From contig BQMF02000181.1 in the NCBI GenBank assembly GCA_027922465.2, positions 704,619 through 768,618 on the forward strand: DNA of 64,000 bases, read 5' to 3'. The stretch is from Turritopsis dohrnii. Its lineage: Eukaryota > Cnidaria > Hydrozoa > Anthoathecata > Oceaniidae. Of this stretch, positions 56,087 through 63,884 are shown piece by piece. Under the pieces are notes generated by a model, which did no database searches, was not told where the DNA came from, and saw only the letters and a list, made by a program, of their open reading frames with translations. Made by a program: the position numbers and the translations under genes. Position 1 is the stretch's first letter, and the number at the start of each line of letters is the position of its first letter.

Positions 56087-57349
56087 GATCCAGTTGATTA
56101 TGAAACACCTTTCCGTAAATTTGAAGATGTAGAAGATACATCGTTTACATCTGACACTACACCGCTTATATCTGACACAGGCGATTCTTCTGAAATACAA
56201 AGCACATCAATTCAGCAGGGAATAGAAATTAAAAGACAGACAATAGAAGAGTTATACAAGTTTCTCGATATAGAAGGAAATCCTAATTTAGCTTTGGATC
56301 GGTTTCGAGTAACTTCAACCAATACACCAGGTGTCGCAAAAGTTGAATTTTATAAAAAAGGAAAATGGCGCCAAATAACGAAAGAAGTAGGAGGATTTTA
56401 CACTCGAGATAGTATTAAAGGAATCCTAGGTGGAGAGGATGCTATAAAAAGACTGACAGGTGTTGATAGTACACCAGAGTGGATGCATAAAGGAAGACGT
56501 AAACTAGCGAAACAACTAGATAATATTGAAATGAATAGTTTGGATAACAGTCAAGTCCTCGACAACATCTCAAATGCGAGGGAGGTATTGGGTGAAATGC
56601 TGGAGCAAGGCACCCAAAAAACGTTAGAGGTGGGGGAGTTCTTACGCGAGCAAGGGATTGAATTTAATTTGCGTGAACTTAGAGGCTTAGACGATGCACT
56701 AAAACGAATACGTGGGGAGCTGGAGAACAACTTAACAAAATTAGGCGAACTCGATAGTCAAATAGCAAAAGAAGAACGTAAACTAGGTGAAACAAGTGAT
56801 CGTGAAATACAAGAAGAGATTAAGCGACGACTCTCCAATTTGAAAGCGGAGCGTACATCTCGACTAGAGGTGCTCAGTGGTAACCGCAAGGAGTTGTCTA
56901 GCCAGTGGTCGCGCATCAAAGAGACGGTATTCAAAGTCCTCGACAAGGATAGAACACTAGGGGAGAAACTTCGCATCCTCTTTCGAGAGCAAGGCATCAC
57001 CATCGTTTCAATCTTAACAGCGTTTTCGCTGGTAATATCAACGATAGCAACCTCTCTCACTGGTGGTGGTGGTGCTCCTCCAGGAAGTCCTCCTGCTGCT
57101 TCTGGAAGGGCTGGTGTACAGCAATGGGTGAAGAAGCAGCTCGAAGCACTTGGACGCCTTCTCGGAAAACTTGCAAGCAAACTTGGAGCTGCATTGCCGG
57201 GGATCATTGGAAGTGTTGTAAGCTGGCTCTTAAACTTTCTGAAGAAAGGTGTCATAGCTCTAGCAAGCAACGCATGGGTAGTCGTAGTTTTGGGGGTTGG
57301 TCTGATAGGCAACTGGCTATGGTTTGAAATACAAAAGAACCGCAATTAA
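56084..57349 (+). CDS. Coiled-coil membrane protein of the Polinton
   Basis: I prefer the ATG at 56084 (421 residues) over that at 56066, which overlaps the capsid start codon and would use up the promoter. An N-terminal acidic region and a small globular part (KVEFYKKGKWRQITKEVGGF) precede a long coiled coil (about 160-290) and, after GGGGAPPGSPPAA, hydrophobic segments (ITIVSILTAFSLVISTIA; WVVVVLGVGLIGNWLWF). Proteins of this build, ending LREQGITI.SILTA...GGGG...ALPGIIGSI.SW, are recurrent in cnidarian Polintons; function unknown, a virion membrane or minor structural role is a guess. Its last 33 bp overlap antisense with the next gene. Confidence 0.75.
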   Translation: MDPVDYETPFRKFEDVEDTSFTSDTTPLISDTGDSSEIQSTSIQQGIEIKRQTIEELYKFLDIEGNPNLALDRFRVTSTNTPGVAKVEFYKKGKWRQITKEVGGFYTRDSIKGILGGEDAIKRLTGVDSTPEWMHKGRRKLAKQLDNIEMNSLDNSQVLDNISNAREVLGEMLEQGTQKTLEVGEFLREQGIEFNLRELRGLDDALKRIRGELENNLTKLGELDSQIAKEERKLGETSDREIQEEIKRRLSNLKAERTSRLEVLSGNRKELSSQWSRIKETVFKVLDKDRTLGEKLRILFREQGITIVSILTAFSLVISTIATSLTGGGGAPPGSPPAASGRAGVQQWVKKQLEALGRLLGKLASKLGAALPGIIGSVVSWLLNFLKKGVIALASNAWVVVVLGVGLIGNWLWFEIQKNRN

Positions 57350-58399
57350 ACCGACACCTACCCACATGAGAGCTTGCTTTTCTTCTTCATGCTGCTTAGC
57401 AGCGGAAGACGTTTGAGCTTGCTTAACGGAAGACGTTTGAGCTCGCTTAACGGAAGATGTTGGAGGATCGGAGGAAGCCATTCTGCGACCCTGAAATCCT
57501 CCCAAAGAGTGTTGTTTAGGTGGTGGTGGTAGTTTACCGACGTGAGTCGCAACGGTAAGCTTTGTCGAAAAATCAGAGATGTTGTCGAGATTCCCAAGCT
57601 TTAAATCGCTGGGTATTAGGTATGTACCGAGGGCAACGCCAAAATCAGGTTCCGATCTAGCGTAACTTAAGGCTTTCTGGAACTTACCAATCTCTTCCGC
57701 TAAAGAGGTGTCTTTCCGGATCGCTTGCTCTACTGCGGTCATGAAGATCTTTTGAGCATCCAAGGCACGTCCAGTGTCACCCGCTATAACGGAACGTGCA
57801 CTCGCCTGACTTTCTAAAAGCATTCGTGCGTACATCCGCGTACTCTGCGACAAGCGTTGTATACCAGCTCTACTTAACCCGGCATTAACATCATTTTGAA
57901 CGTAGAATTCCCAACTCTTGCCAATTCTCCGCATGCGAGCAGGGTATCGCCAGAAGAACTTGTCAGCTGGTATGTCAAACTCTGCAGAGAGCGTCTTGAA
58001 CGCACTTGAATTGTATTTGTTATCTCGCGGGTTGAAGCTTAGTTCACTTGGTAGAGGAATTTCAAGTTGCTTCAAGATCAGACGTATCTGAAAATAGACG
58101 TGAAAGCGGTAGATGCTCGCAATCATAGGGTTCTTATGGTGTAGATGTTGCGTTGATATGCCGCAACCAGTCGTAGCTAACCAGGTAGCAAAAGATAACT
58201 GTCCTGGGTACATGTCGATATCGAGCCATATGTCATTTTTCATGGGTACAAACGGAAATGAGAAAATATCGCGAAACTTAGCGATGAAAAAGCTCCCTTG
58301 TTGATCCACAACGATCCTTTGCTCCCAGAGTTCCTTAGCAGCTAAGAGTGTACTGGGTTGCCCGAATTTTGGTATATACCGCACCTTGTCGTAGTTCAT
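57317..58399 (-). CDS. Polinton protein with C-terminal membrane anchor, function unknown
   Basis: 360 residues. The N-terminal 240 residues are globular with several Trp/Phe-rich motifs (FWRYPARMRRIGKSWEFY) and match no family I can name. The C-terminal part is a low-complexity stalk with three TSSVK.AQ repeats and a final hydrophobic segment (ALMWVGVGLIAVLLYF), suggesting a tail-anchored protein. Start fixed by the TTATTATAAGAGAA motif directly before the ATG. Divergent to the gene at 58414, 14 bp between the start codons; convergent and overlapping by 33 bp with the coiled-coil gene. Confidence 0.75.
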   Translation of the reverse strand: MNYDKVRYIPKFGQPSTLLAAKELWEQRIVVDQQGSFFIAKFRDIFSFPFVPMKNDIWLDIDMYPGQLSFATWLATTGCGISTQHLHHKNPMIASIYRFHVYFQIRLILKQLEIPLPSELSFNPRDNKYNSSAFKTLSAEFDIPADKFFWRYPARMRRIGKSWEFYVQNDVNAGLSRAGIQRLSQSTRMYARMLLESQASARSVIAGDTGRALDAQKIFMTAVEQAIRKDTSLAEEIGKFQKALSYARSEPDFGVALGTYLIPSDLKLGNLDNISDFSTKLTVATHVGKLPPPPKQHSLGGFQGRRMASSDPPTSSVKRAQTSSVKQAQTSSAAKQHEEEKQALMWVGVGLIAVLLYFKP

Positions 58400-58416
58400 T
58401 TCTCTTATAATAAATG
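58397..58416. promoter_or_regulatory. Second bidirectional promoter, same sequence
   Basis: CATTTCTCTTATAATAAA on the plus strand, overlapping the two start codons (58399 minus, 58414 plus). Identical over 18 bp to 56065-56086 inverted. Confidence 0.6.
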
Positions 58417-59063
58417 TATGTAAATGTCACCCATCTTGGAGAAACCAAGTTACCAACAGAGTTAAAAGAAGGCACGGAGATTGCGATAAAAGAAGCAGTG
58501 TTATACGTGGGGTGGCTCAACCTAGTTCAACACGCTAGATTTACCATTGATCAAGTATCAAAAAAAGACCCCGTCGATTCAAGGTTCCCCCTGCATATAG
58601 ACTTTCCACCTGGATTATATACGTCAAAGAGTATTCGTTCAAGAATAAATGCAAGATCACTTGGATGCGCAAATCTCGATCCAAGAGAGGATGGTAAGCT
58701 TCACTTATCAGTACAAAAAGGGTATTACGTCTCAATAAGTGAAAACTTAGGGGAACTAAGTATACTCAAGGTGAATATAGATCGGTGCCAAACTTCTGTA
58801 CGTTCAAGTCTATACGGCTGTACTGTGAGGAATTCGAAAACAGCTATATTCTGTTAAACGGTGCAATTACGAAAATCGTACACATTTTTAGACTTCAGAA
58901 GCCAGAATACGAGTATGGCGACATCATGTCGTATCACTATGAACGTCCTATGTTCACCAACAAATTGAGGTCCTCAACGCGAACGTTGAATTTTTACGTC
59001 ACCGACGATCAAGGCAGGAAAGTTGATTTACAAGCTATCAATATGCTCGTCGTCTTCAAATAA
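58414..59063 (+). pseudogene. Capsid-associated candidate (penton-like), frameshifted
   Basis: The frame from 58414 (LPTELKEGTEIAIKEAVLY, HIDFPPGLYTS) loses similarity at about 58785, where a second frame (to 59063; SIRLYCEEFENSYIL, DIMSYHYERPMF, LNFYVTDDQGRKVDL) takes over. Together the pieces match, in order, a beta-rich protein that recurs next to the capsid genes of animal Polintons and is a candidate for the single-jelly-roll minor capsid (penton) protein; this functional label is inference. One indel separates the frames, so this copy would make a truncated product. Followed 4 bp later by the next start codon. Confidence 0.65.
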
Positions 59064-59067
59064 ACAG

Positions 59068-59721
59068 ATGGCAATGTACGACGTGACTACGGAGAAGCTA
59101 TATCCTGTTTTACCAGACCCAGAGAATGGATACGCAAAAAACTATAGAATTCAAGCGGTGAAGGAGACGGAAGCATACCTATCTCGGGAATTAGAAAGTC
59201 GAACATCTTTAGAGCGCAAATTTTCACACTACTCAGCAGTTGCGAAATATGCATGTTACTTTCTGATCGCGGTGAATGTTGTACTCTCTGGTGGTGAGAT
59301 TGCATGCTTGGTATCAGAAATGGATACTTCGATGAGCATCGGGCTGTGTGTGACAGCTCTCGTGGTGGGTCTAATAATGAGCGGTATTCAAAAATGTGCC
59401 TCTATTTTCGATGTAAAAAGACAGAAAAACCATGATATCGCATTCGCTGCGCAGACCGTTCTAGACAGTCTGCGTGTGCTAATATCAAAAGTCTACGAAG
59501 ACGGTACCATCGATCATCCTGAGTTTACTCGAATTATGGAGGAGAAACAGCTTTACGAACATCAGAAGCAAGAGCTGCGAAAACGATCAAGGAAGGTGAT
59601 CAAACAGCTTTACGAACATCAGAAGCAAGAGCTTTTGGAACGTGGAAGGAAAGAAGGTCGCGAAGAAATCGCAAAAAAGCTCGTGAGCAGTTCAGATACC
59701 CCGAGTGCACCTGCTATGTGA
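59068..59721 (+). CDS. Two-helix membrane protein with helical tail (SLATT-like)
   Basis: 217 residues. I choose the ATG at 59068, 4 bp after the previous stop, over an upstream one inside that gene. Two membrane helices (YACYFLIAVNVVLSGGEIACLV at about 61-82, IGLCVTALVVGLIMSGI at 91-107) are followed by a helical region (FDVKRQKNHDIAFAAQTVLDSL) and a charged coiled coil with the 9-residue unit KQLYEHQKQEL repeated. The pattern of paired helices then a long helical tail resembles SLATT domains, which occur in bacterial defence systems; I cannot tell homology from convergence. No other known Polinton gene is suggested. Confidence 0.65.
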   Translation: MAMYDVTTEKLYPVLPDPENGYAKNYRIQAVKETEAYLSRELESRTSLERKFSHYSAVAKYACYFLIAVNVVLSGGEIACLVSEMDTSMSIGLCVTALVVGLIMSGIQKCASIFDVKRQKNHDIAFAAQTVLDSLRVLISKVYEDGTIDHPEFTRIMEEKQLYEHQKQELRKRSRKVIKQLYEHQKQELLERGRKEGREEIAKKLVSSSDTPSAPAM

Positions 59722-59782
59722 TGTATGAGGCACCCCCTCCTTATGTTTTATAGCTTGGTAAAGCTACAAAACGACATTTGTA

Positions 59783-60013
59783 TTATCCATCCCTCCACTT
59801 GCTATGGCAGTTGTTACACTCATTGAACACTGACGTTCCCTCGTCACATGACCTGACTTGTTTTGGTATTGAAAGAATGTTCCTGCTCCCACAGCGATGG
59901 CAAGTATACAATGTTTGTTCTGGAGCAGTCGCTCTAGGCTTTGACATTTCGTTGAATATTTTAAGGAGTCTATCCTTGGCAGAGTCAAATATTGGATTTG
60001 AAAAGTCTTCCAT
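59783..60013 (-). CDS. TFIIS-like zinc-ribbon protein
   Basis: 76 residues. The C-terminal half is a zinc ribbon: CHRCGSRN, an arm of about 24 residues containing QVRSCDEGTSVF, then CNNCHSKW. The order Cys-x2-Cys, Q-x-RS.DE..., F..C..C...W is that of the TFIIS C-terminal domain, which inserts an acidic DE pair into the RNA polymerase active site to rescue stalled complexes. Only about 36 residues precede it, so the polymerase-binding domain of TFIIS is absent. Small TFIIS-like proteins occur in several large DNA viruses. Start in TAAATAAATG. Role in Polinton transcription is inferred. Confidence 0.75.
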   Translation of the reverse strand: MEDFSNPIFDSAKDRLLKIFNEMSKPRATAPEQTLYTCHRCGSRNILSIPKQVRSCDEGTSVFNECNNCHSKWRDG

Positions 60014-60022
60014 TTATTTACT

Positions 60023-60102
60023 CGACCTCCCAAGGGGGTCCAACCGTTGGACACCCTTTTCAAGTTCTGCTCTAGTGAGTTGCTCACACTTCATAGTAGC
60101 TG
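60023..60102. repeat. 80-bp duplicate of part of the Bro gene
   Basis: Closely similar to 60677-60756 inside the Bro-like gene (both contain CGACCTCCCAAGGGG and TCAAGTTCTGCTCTAGTGAG). Lies between the Bro stop and the zinc-ribbon start. The central parts differ but are palindromic in both copies. Confidence 0.8.
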
Positions 60103-60109
60103 CGAAACG

Positions 60110-60883
60110 TTACATGTCGATATCGAACATACCCTCGAACAATTCCCGCGTATCAACATCGGGCAGAGTAAAGTGGTTTTTGTAGAAATTCTCCCTACCC
60201 AGGACATCTTCTCGGAACCGGTGCCATGCATGTACGGCGTTGGCGTCTTTGCATTTACCGAGTTCTTCCATCTCAGGGTACTTGATCCGCAGTAGATTTA
60301 ATCTCTGCCTAAGTTGCTTTCGTTGACATCGTATCATGTAGTACGGATGTGTTGAAGTAGTGCTCCGCGTCTCCACAACACAAAGAATGTTGTCGATCGG
60401 TTTTCGATGTGGTACGTAGCGTTGCTCCAGGTCAGCAATTATTTGATCACGCTCTACAAGCTCAGTTTGCGCTTCTATGAGATCGTCGTTCATCAGAGCC
60501 AGAGCTGCTTCAGCTTTCTCAATAGCATTTTGCTTTTCTTGGATAATCTTGTTAAAGCCTCTCGGGATAATCTCTTTAAGCAACCAGTTTCGGGCTAAAG
60601 CTGCAGTAGGTTTTTCACTACGCATTACGATATAGAGAGCGAGCTCTAAGGAAAGGAACACATCGTGGGGGTTTCGCGACCTCCCAAGGGGTCCCATCAG
60701 ATGGGACCCCTCTTCAAGTTCTGCTCTAGTGAGTTGCTCACGCTTCATAGTATCTGGAACAGATGTATCTATGTGCTTCAACCCTAAGAACTTACCAAAT
60801 TGTGCTCTGTGAATGAATGGTTGGTTTTGTCCATCAAAAAGTACTTCAATGGTTGATAATCCGTTGAATAAAGATAAGGTCAT
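60110..60883 (-). CDS. Bro-N / MSV199-like DNA-binding protein
   Basis: I start at the Met at 60883 (257 residues), which is preceded by TTCTATAAGAAAG, rather than the upstream one. N-terminal Bro-N-like domain (IEVLFDGQNQPFIHRAQFGKFLGL... LALYIVMRSEKPTAALARNWLLKEIIPRG), a coiled coil (about 120-165), and a C-terminal domain with YYMIRCQRKQLRQRLNLLR and ANAVHAWHRFRE, similar to the T5orf172/DUF3627-type ends of baculovirus and iridovirus Bro proteins. Bro proteins bind DNA and are widespread in insect and large DNA viruses. Sits downstream of the SAP-like gene. Codons 43-68 are duplicated in the 3' flank. Confidence 0.8.
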   Translation of the reverse strand: MTLSLFNGLSTIEVLFDGQNQPFIHRAQFGKFLGLKHIDTSVPDTMKREQLTRAELEEGSHLMGPLGRSRNPHDVFLSLELALYIVMRSEKPTAALARNWLLKEIIPRGFNKIIQEKQNAIEKAEAALALMNDDLIEAQTELVERDQIIADLEQRYVPHRKPIDNILCVVETRSTTSTHPYYMIRCQRKQLRQRLNLLRIKYPEMEELGKCKDANAVHAWHRFREDVLGRENFYKNHFTLPDVDTRELFEGMFDIDM

Positions 60884-60940
60884 CTTTCTTATAGAAACAA
60901 CTTCCAACTTGCACACGTATGGACGTCAAGTGGGAGACAT

Positions 60941-61255
60941 TTACTTGAAGTAATGCCTGGTACAGTCAACCTCATAGCCTACGATCTCTCCGGTTTCAAC
61001 ATCAGTCTCCTCACCTGCTGGCGATGTATAAATTTGTCTTTTGACAAACGCTTTTTTCGAGAGATTACAAAAAAGTCTATTCAGTGCACATTCGTGACAC
61101 TCGGGGAACTCTGTCTGCACTCCTATAGAGCGCTGGTTCCGCTTGTACCTTATTTCACCACTCAAGACCCTCGTAAGTTCATTTCGGTTCATCGTAGAAA
61201 AGCCTCGAAGACCTTCTTCTTTCGCTTTCAGCCTTAGTTGTTTCAGTGTTGCCAT
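60941..61255 (-). CDS. Small protein with SAP/LEM-like N-terminus
   Basis: 104 residues from the Met at 61255; an upstream Met at 61336 would overlap the preceding gene's continuation. The first 35 residues (TLKQLRLKAKEEGLRGFSTMNRNELTRVL) form the two-helix pattern of SAP/Rho-N-type nucleic-acid-binding domains. A central segment has C..C.....C (PECHECALNRLFC), and the end is acidic then basic. Same-strand neighbours on both sides. Function probably DNA or RNA binding. Confidence 0.6.
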   Translation of the reverse strand: MATLKQLRLKAKEEGLRGFSTMNRNELTRVLSGEIRYKRNQRSIGVQTEFPECHECALNRLFCNLSKKAFVKRQIYTSPAGEETDVETGEIVGYEVDCTRHYFK

Positions 61256-61289
61256 TTTCTTCAAAGTTACAACATTAACTTTGAAGTCT

Positions 61290-61876
61290 CTACTCATCGT
61301 CATCACTGAGAAGGCTCTCACGCATATCTGTTTCATGGTACTTGCACTCTTTCAGATGGACTTGGAGGTAGTGGTTGTGATGGGTCTGTGTGTACACGCT
61401 TCCGATCTTCAACACACCAGTGGCCTTGCAGGATTTGTTGAACGGCGGTGAATCGTTTATAAACTTTGTTTTGATGTTACCATCCAGGAGATGAGCTTTG
61501 GGTTGATCCAGCCTGCAGTACTTATCACAGTACCTGTCAAGGTCTTGAAGAGAAGCTCTTGCACACGATCAGCAATCGCGTTGTAGGCATCACACCAAGC
61601 TTTATCATCCAACACGTTGAATCCCATCTTCCAGGCAGATGTCTCGTTATACCTCGATACCCCTGAAGAGTGGCAATTCTTTGGGGTCTTGATCAAGAGA
61701 GGAACAATTTTACTCGCTTCCTTCTCATACCCGATGTAGTACCTCAGGTCGTTCTTGTTTGCTACGATAGGTTCTGTTATAGTGATCTTTGACATGTCGA
61801 TAGTGTAAATGTCTGTAAGTTCTGCACTAGAGTTAAAGTCATTCCGTGAAACTTCGATTTGTCCAAAACGCAACAT
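61290..61876 (-). pseudogene. Conserved Polinton protein of unknown function, frameshifted
   Basis: Starts at 61876, right after ATATAATAAAG; the frame with PLLIKTPKNCHSSGVSRYNE and WKMGFNVLDDKAW stops at 61457. A second open frame without a start codon (KSCKATGVLKIGSVYTQTHH ... LLSDDDE) runs from about 61495 to a stop at 61290. The family pattern (a KTP...GVS.YN..S motif and a C-terminal VLKI.SVY...ECKY motif) spans both frames, so a single indel near 61480 has split the gene. I recall such proteins from cnidarian Polintons but cannot name a function. Confidence 0.6.
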
Positions 61877-61922
61877 CTTTATTATATGCAACAAAAACTC
61901 CAACTTTGAAATATTTATGAGA

Positions 61923-62903
61923 CTACCACTTTTTTACGTATTCTGGAGGTACTTCCGTATCCTCAGGAATAAGCATAAGTTCTTCACGTACAAAAGATCT
62001 CTCCGGCCCATCTTCTAGGTAGTACAAAACACGCTGACCTTGGTATTGCAATATCTTATCGACCCGATACGTTTCCCGACTCCAGTTGTTGTCTGTTGCG
62101 CGTCGTTTTATGCCGTCATGTTCCTCACCCGGCGCTAGCAAATAGCGGTATAATCCCGCTTCAGGTAAAGTTTCTTCCTTCGGGTAAAACCCAACTTTTA
62201 ACGGAACTTCCTCCAGTTTAATCGCCTTTGAGGGTTTCATCCCGGTTCTGGCAAGAACATTGTTGTTCAGTTGACTCACACTTTTCTGGTAGTGTTTTAC
62301 CCAAGTGGTACTGTTTTTCTCTGGATCTTCCAACTCCTGCGCATCTTGTATAGGGAAAAGTTTCTCCGCGAGGAGTTTGTTGAAGTTTTCCACAAAGGCC
62401 TGCTTTTTGTGGTTATGCTTTGTTGTAGTTCTCACCACCTCGACATCGTGCTTCTGGAAGACCTTGGCTGTTTCCGACTTGAACTCTGATCCGTTATCTA
62501 CATAGAGCTTCTCAGGCCACTTTAGTGGACCCTTTTTGTAAATGTCAGCAAACATCTCTGCAACGTCGCTCGCCTTCTTCGTTCTCAGAGGTCTACTCGC
62601 TTTATACCCTGAAGCAATATCGATCACATTCAAAGCGTACTTGTACGTATTCTGATAGACTTTGTCATGAGGAAGATACAAAAGATCGGCCTGGTGGATC
62701 TTGTTCACCTTGGTCACGTAAAAGTGAGGATAGTCGATGTGCTTAGGCCTTGGTAGATGTATCTGATATAAAGCTTGATGAGTTAGCCACTTCAACACTT
62801 GTTTCCTAGTAACTCCAGCAGCCTTCTGAAGCTCTTTAATGGCTTTTTTCCCTTTCCACAGATTCTCTGGTTTGTAGTAGATGTCACGCAACGTTTCAGT
62901 CAT
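61923..62903 (-). CDS. Polinton integrase (DDE, retroviral type)
   Basis: 326 residues. DDE core with D73 (HQADLLYL), D136 (YVDNGSEF) and E172 (AFVENFNK); D136 and E172 have 35 residues between them. A helical N-terminal domain precedes the core (GVTRKQVLKWL), and the C-terminal part (YRVDKILQYQGQRVLYYLEDG) looks like the SH3/chromodomain-like end of Polinton integrases. The enzyme inserts the element's ends and produces a 6-bp target duplication in this family. Start in GTAATAAATG, 3 bp after the stop of the upstream gene. The frame is intact. Confidence 0.93.
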   Translation of the reverse strand: MTETLRDIYYKPENLWKGKKAIKELQKAAGVTRKQVLKWLTHQALYQIHLPRPKHIDYPHFYVTKVNKIHQADLLYLPHDKVYQNTYKYALNVIDIASGYKASRPLRTKKASDVAEMFADIYKKGPLKWPEKLYVDNGSEFKSETAKVFQKHDVEVVRTTTKHNHKKQAFVENFNKLLAEKLFPIQDAQELEDPEKNSTTWVKHYQKSVSQLNNNVLARTGMKPSKAIKLEEVPLKVGFYPKEETLPEAGLYRYLLAPGEEHDGIKRRATDNNWSRETYRVDKILQYQGQRVLYYLEDGPERSFVREELMLIPEDTEVPPEYVKKW

Positions 62904-62906
62904 TTA

Positions 62907-63317
62907 TTACATACGGTAGAGCAGAAATCCAACAATACCTAGAGTTCCAGCGATCGCTACCAATTCACCAGTCTTTTGAGCTTCAGAAGGGTTATAAAAA
63001 TCCGTTAATTCAGGCCTAGGGGGTAAAGGTGAGAGACGCTGTTGTGTTGCCTCGTAGTACTCGTGCATACCTCGATCAAGATCAGAGATGTACGCAGAGG
63101 CGTTATTTTCTTGTCGAAGTCTGTTGTTGATAAAGTCAAGGCGTGTCGCGCGCTCTCGATCCCATTCCATTTGTGCTTGTCTCGTTTTTTCGGCTGCCAT
63201 AGCACGTTCTTCTCGATCTGCTGCTGCTTCCTCATCACCAGAGAGAGCCCTCTCTGCGTAGTTGCCAAACGTGAATAGTGCTGCACTTACTGCCCCTCCT
63301 ATTAAGATGCTAACCAT
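62907..63317 (-). CDS. Small protein with two hydrophobic ends
   Basis: 136 residues. Hydrophobic N-terminus (ILIGGAVSAALFTFGNY), a charged helical centre rich in Ala/Glu/Arg with RERAMAAEKTRQAQMEWDRER, and a C-terminal membrane segment (VAIAGTLGIVGFLLY). The build suggests a membrane or capsid-lining protein. Start in GATAAATG, immediately upstream of the integrase gene. No family recognised. Confidence 0.65.
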   Translation of the reverse strand: MVSILIGGAVSAALFTFGNYAERALSGDEEAAADREERAMAAEKTRQAQMEWDRERATRLDFINNRLRQENNASAYISDLDRGMHEYYEATQQRLSPLPPRPELTDFYNPSEAQKTGELVAIAGTLGIVGFLLYRM

Positions 63318-63321
63318 TTAT

Positions 63322-63542
63322 CTAAACCGAAATTTTATCCTTGTACCACCCTTGCTTGAGTGCGTAATCATCTGACAAAATTGCCATCTCAAGGTATAGT
63401 CCAAGCTTTCCCACATCAGCTAAATCTAGCTTTGCGGATGGAGCTCCTACACTGAAGAATTTTTTTCCAGCGTACGCGTACAAGCTGGTGTAGCCTAGTA
63501 AACGTGCCGCTGCCACATGCTATCCATGAATTCTTTCTCCAT
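63322..63542 (-). pseudogene. Small Polinton protein, start frameshifted
   Basis: The likely start is ATG at 63542, directly abutting the stop of the upstream gene (TATAAATGG). That frame ends after about 15 codons, while the rest (ARLLGYTSLYAYAGKKFF ... QGWYKDKISV) is open in another frame that has a stop just before a GTG. One indel near 63515 explains this. About 70 residues, hydrophobic, no family recognised. Confidence 0.5.
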
Positions 63543-63884
63543 TTATATTAAGCAAAAATGATCTTGTTTTTGTGCTTGCACCTTTGAGCCAGTGTCAGCG
63601 GAAGGCTTAGTAGAAGATCGTGTGTAGAAGTAGCAGACTAACAACCCCACAGCTAAAACAGCTATGGCACCACCAGCTCCTCCAATCATATACGTCTTAG
63701 TAGGTACTTGTGTAGGTACTTGCGTAGGTACTTGATTAGGTACTTGATTAGGTACTTGTGTAGGTACTTGCGTAGGTACTTCTAAGTTCTTTTTATTCTT
63801 TCGGTTCCACTCTGCTAGCTTTTTCCCGCTCGCGACTCTCCCAGGGTCCTTCAATTTTACTATCTTCTTCTCGTCTTCGCTCAT
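63543..63884 (-). CDS. Membrane protein with PTQV repeat stalk
   Basis: 113 residues. A basic N-terminus (GRVASGKKLAEWNRKNKK) is followed by seven tetrapeptides VPTQ or VPNQ, encoded by an almost perfect 12-bp repeat (63690-63780), then a membrane helix (GGAIAVLAVGLLVCYFY) and a short tail. Proteins with this KKLAEWNRK start and a single membrane helix recur in cnidarian Polintons; function unknown. Start in CAAATAAATG; the stop abuts the next start. Confidence 0.7.
   Translation of the reverse strand: MSEDEKKIVKLKDPGRVASGKKLAEWNRKNKKNLEVPTQVPTQVPNQVPNQVPTQVPTQVPTKTYMIGGAGGAIAVLAVGLLVCYFYTRSSTKPSADTGSKVQAQKQDHFCLI

Noticed and set aside
56758..57345. 195-codon open frame on the minus strand
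   Set aside because: Antisense shadow of the coiled-coil/glycine-rich part of the gene at 56084-57349; composition is low-complexity and has no start signal.
59764..60185. Open frames on both strands around the zinc-ribbon gene
   Set aside because: They arise from the other frames of the zinc-ribbon gene and of the duplicated Bro segment; only 59783-60013 has a domain signature and start signal.
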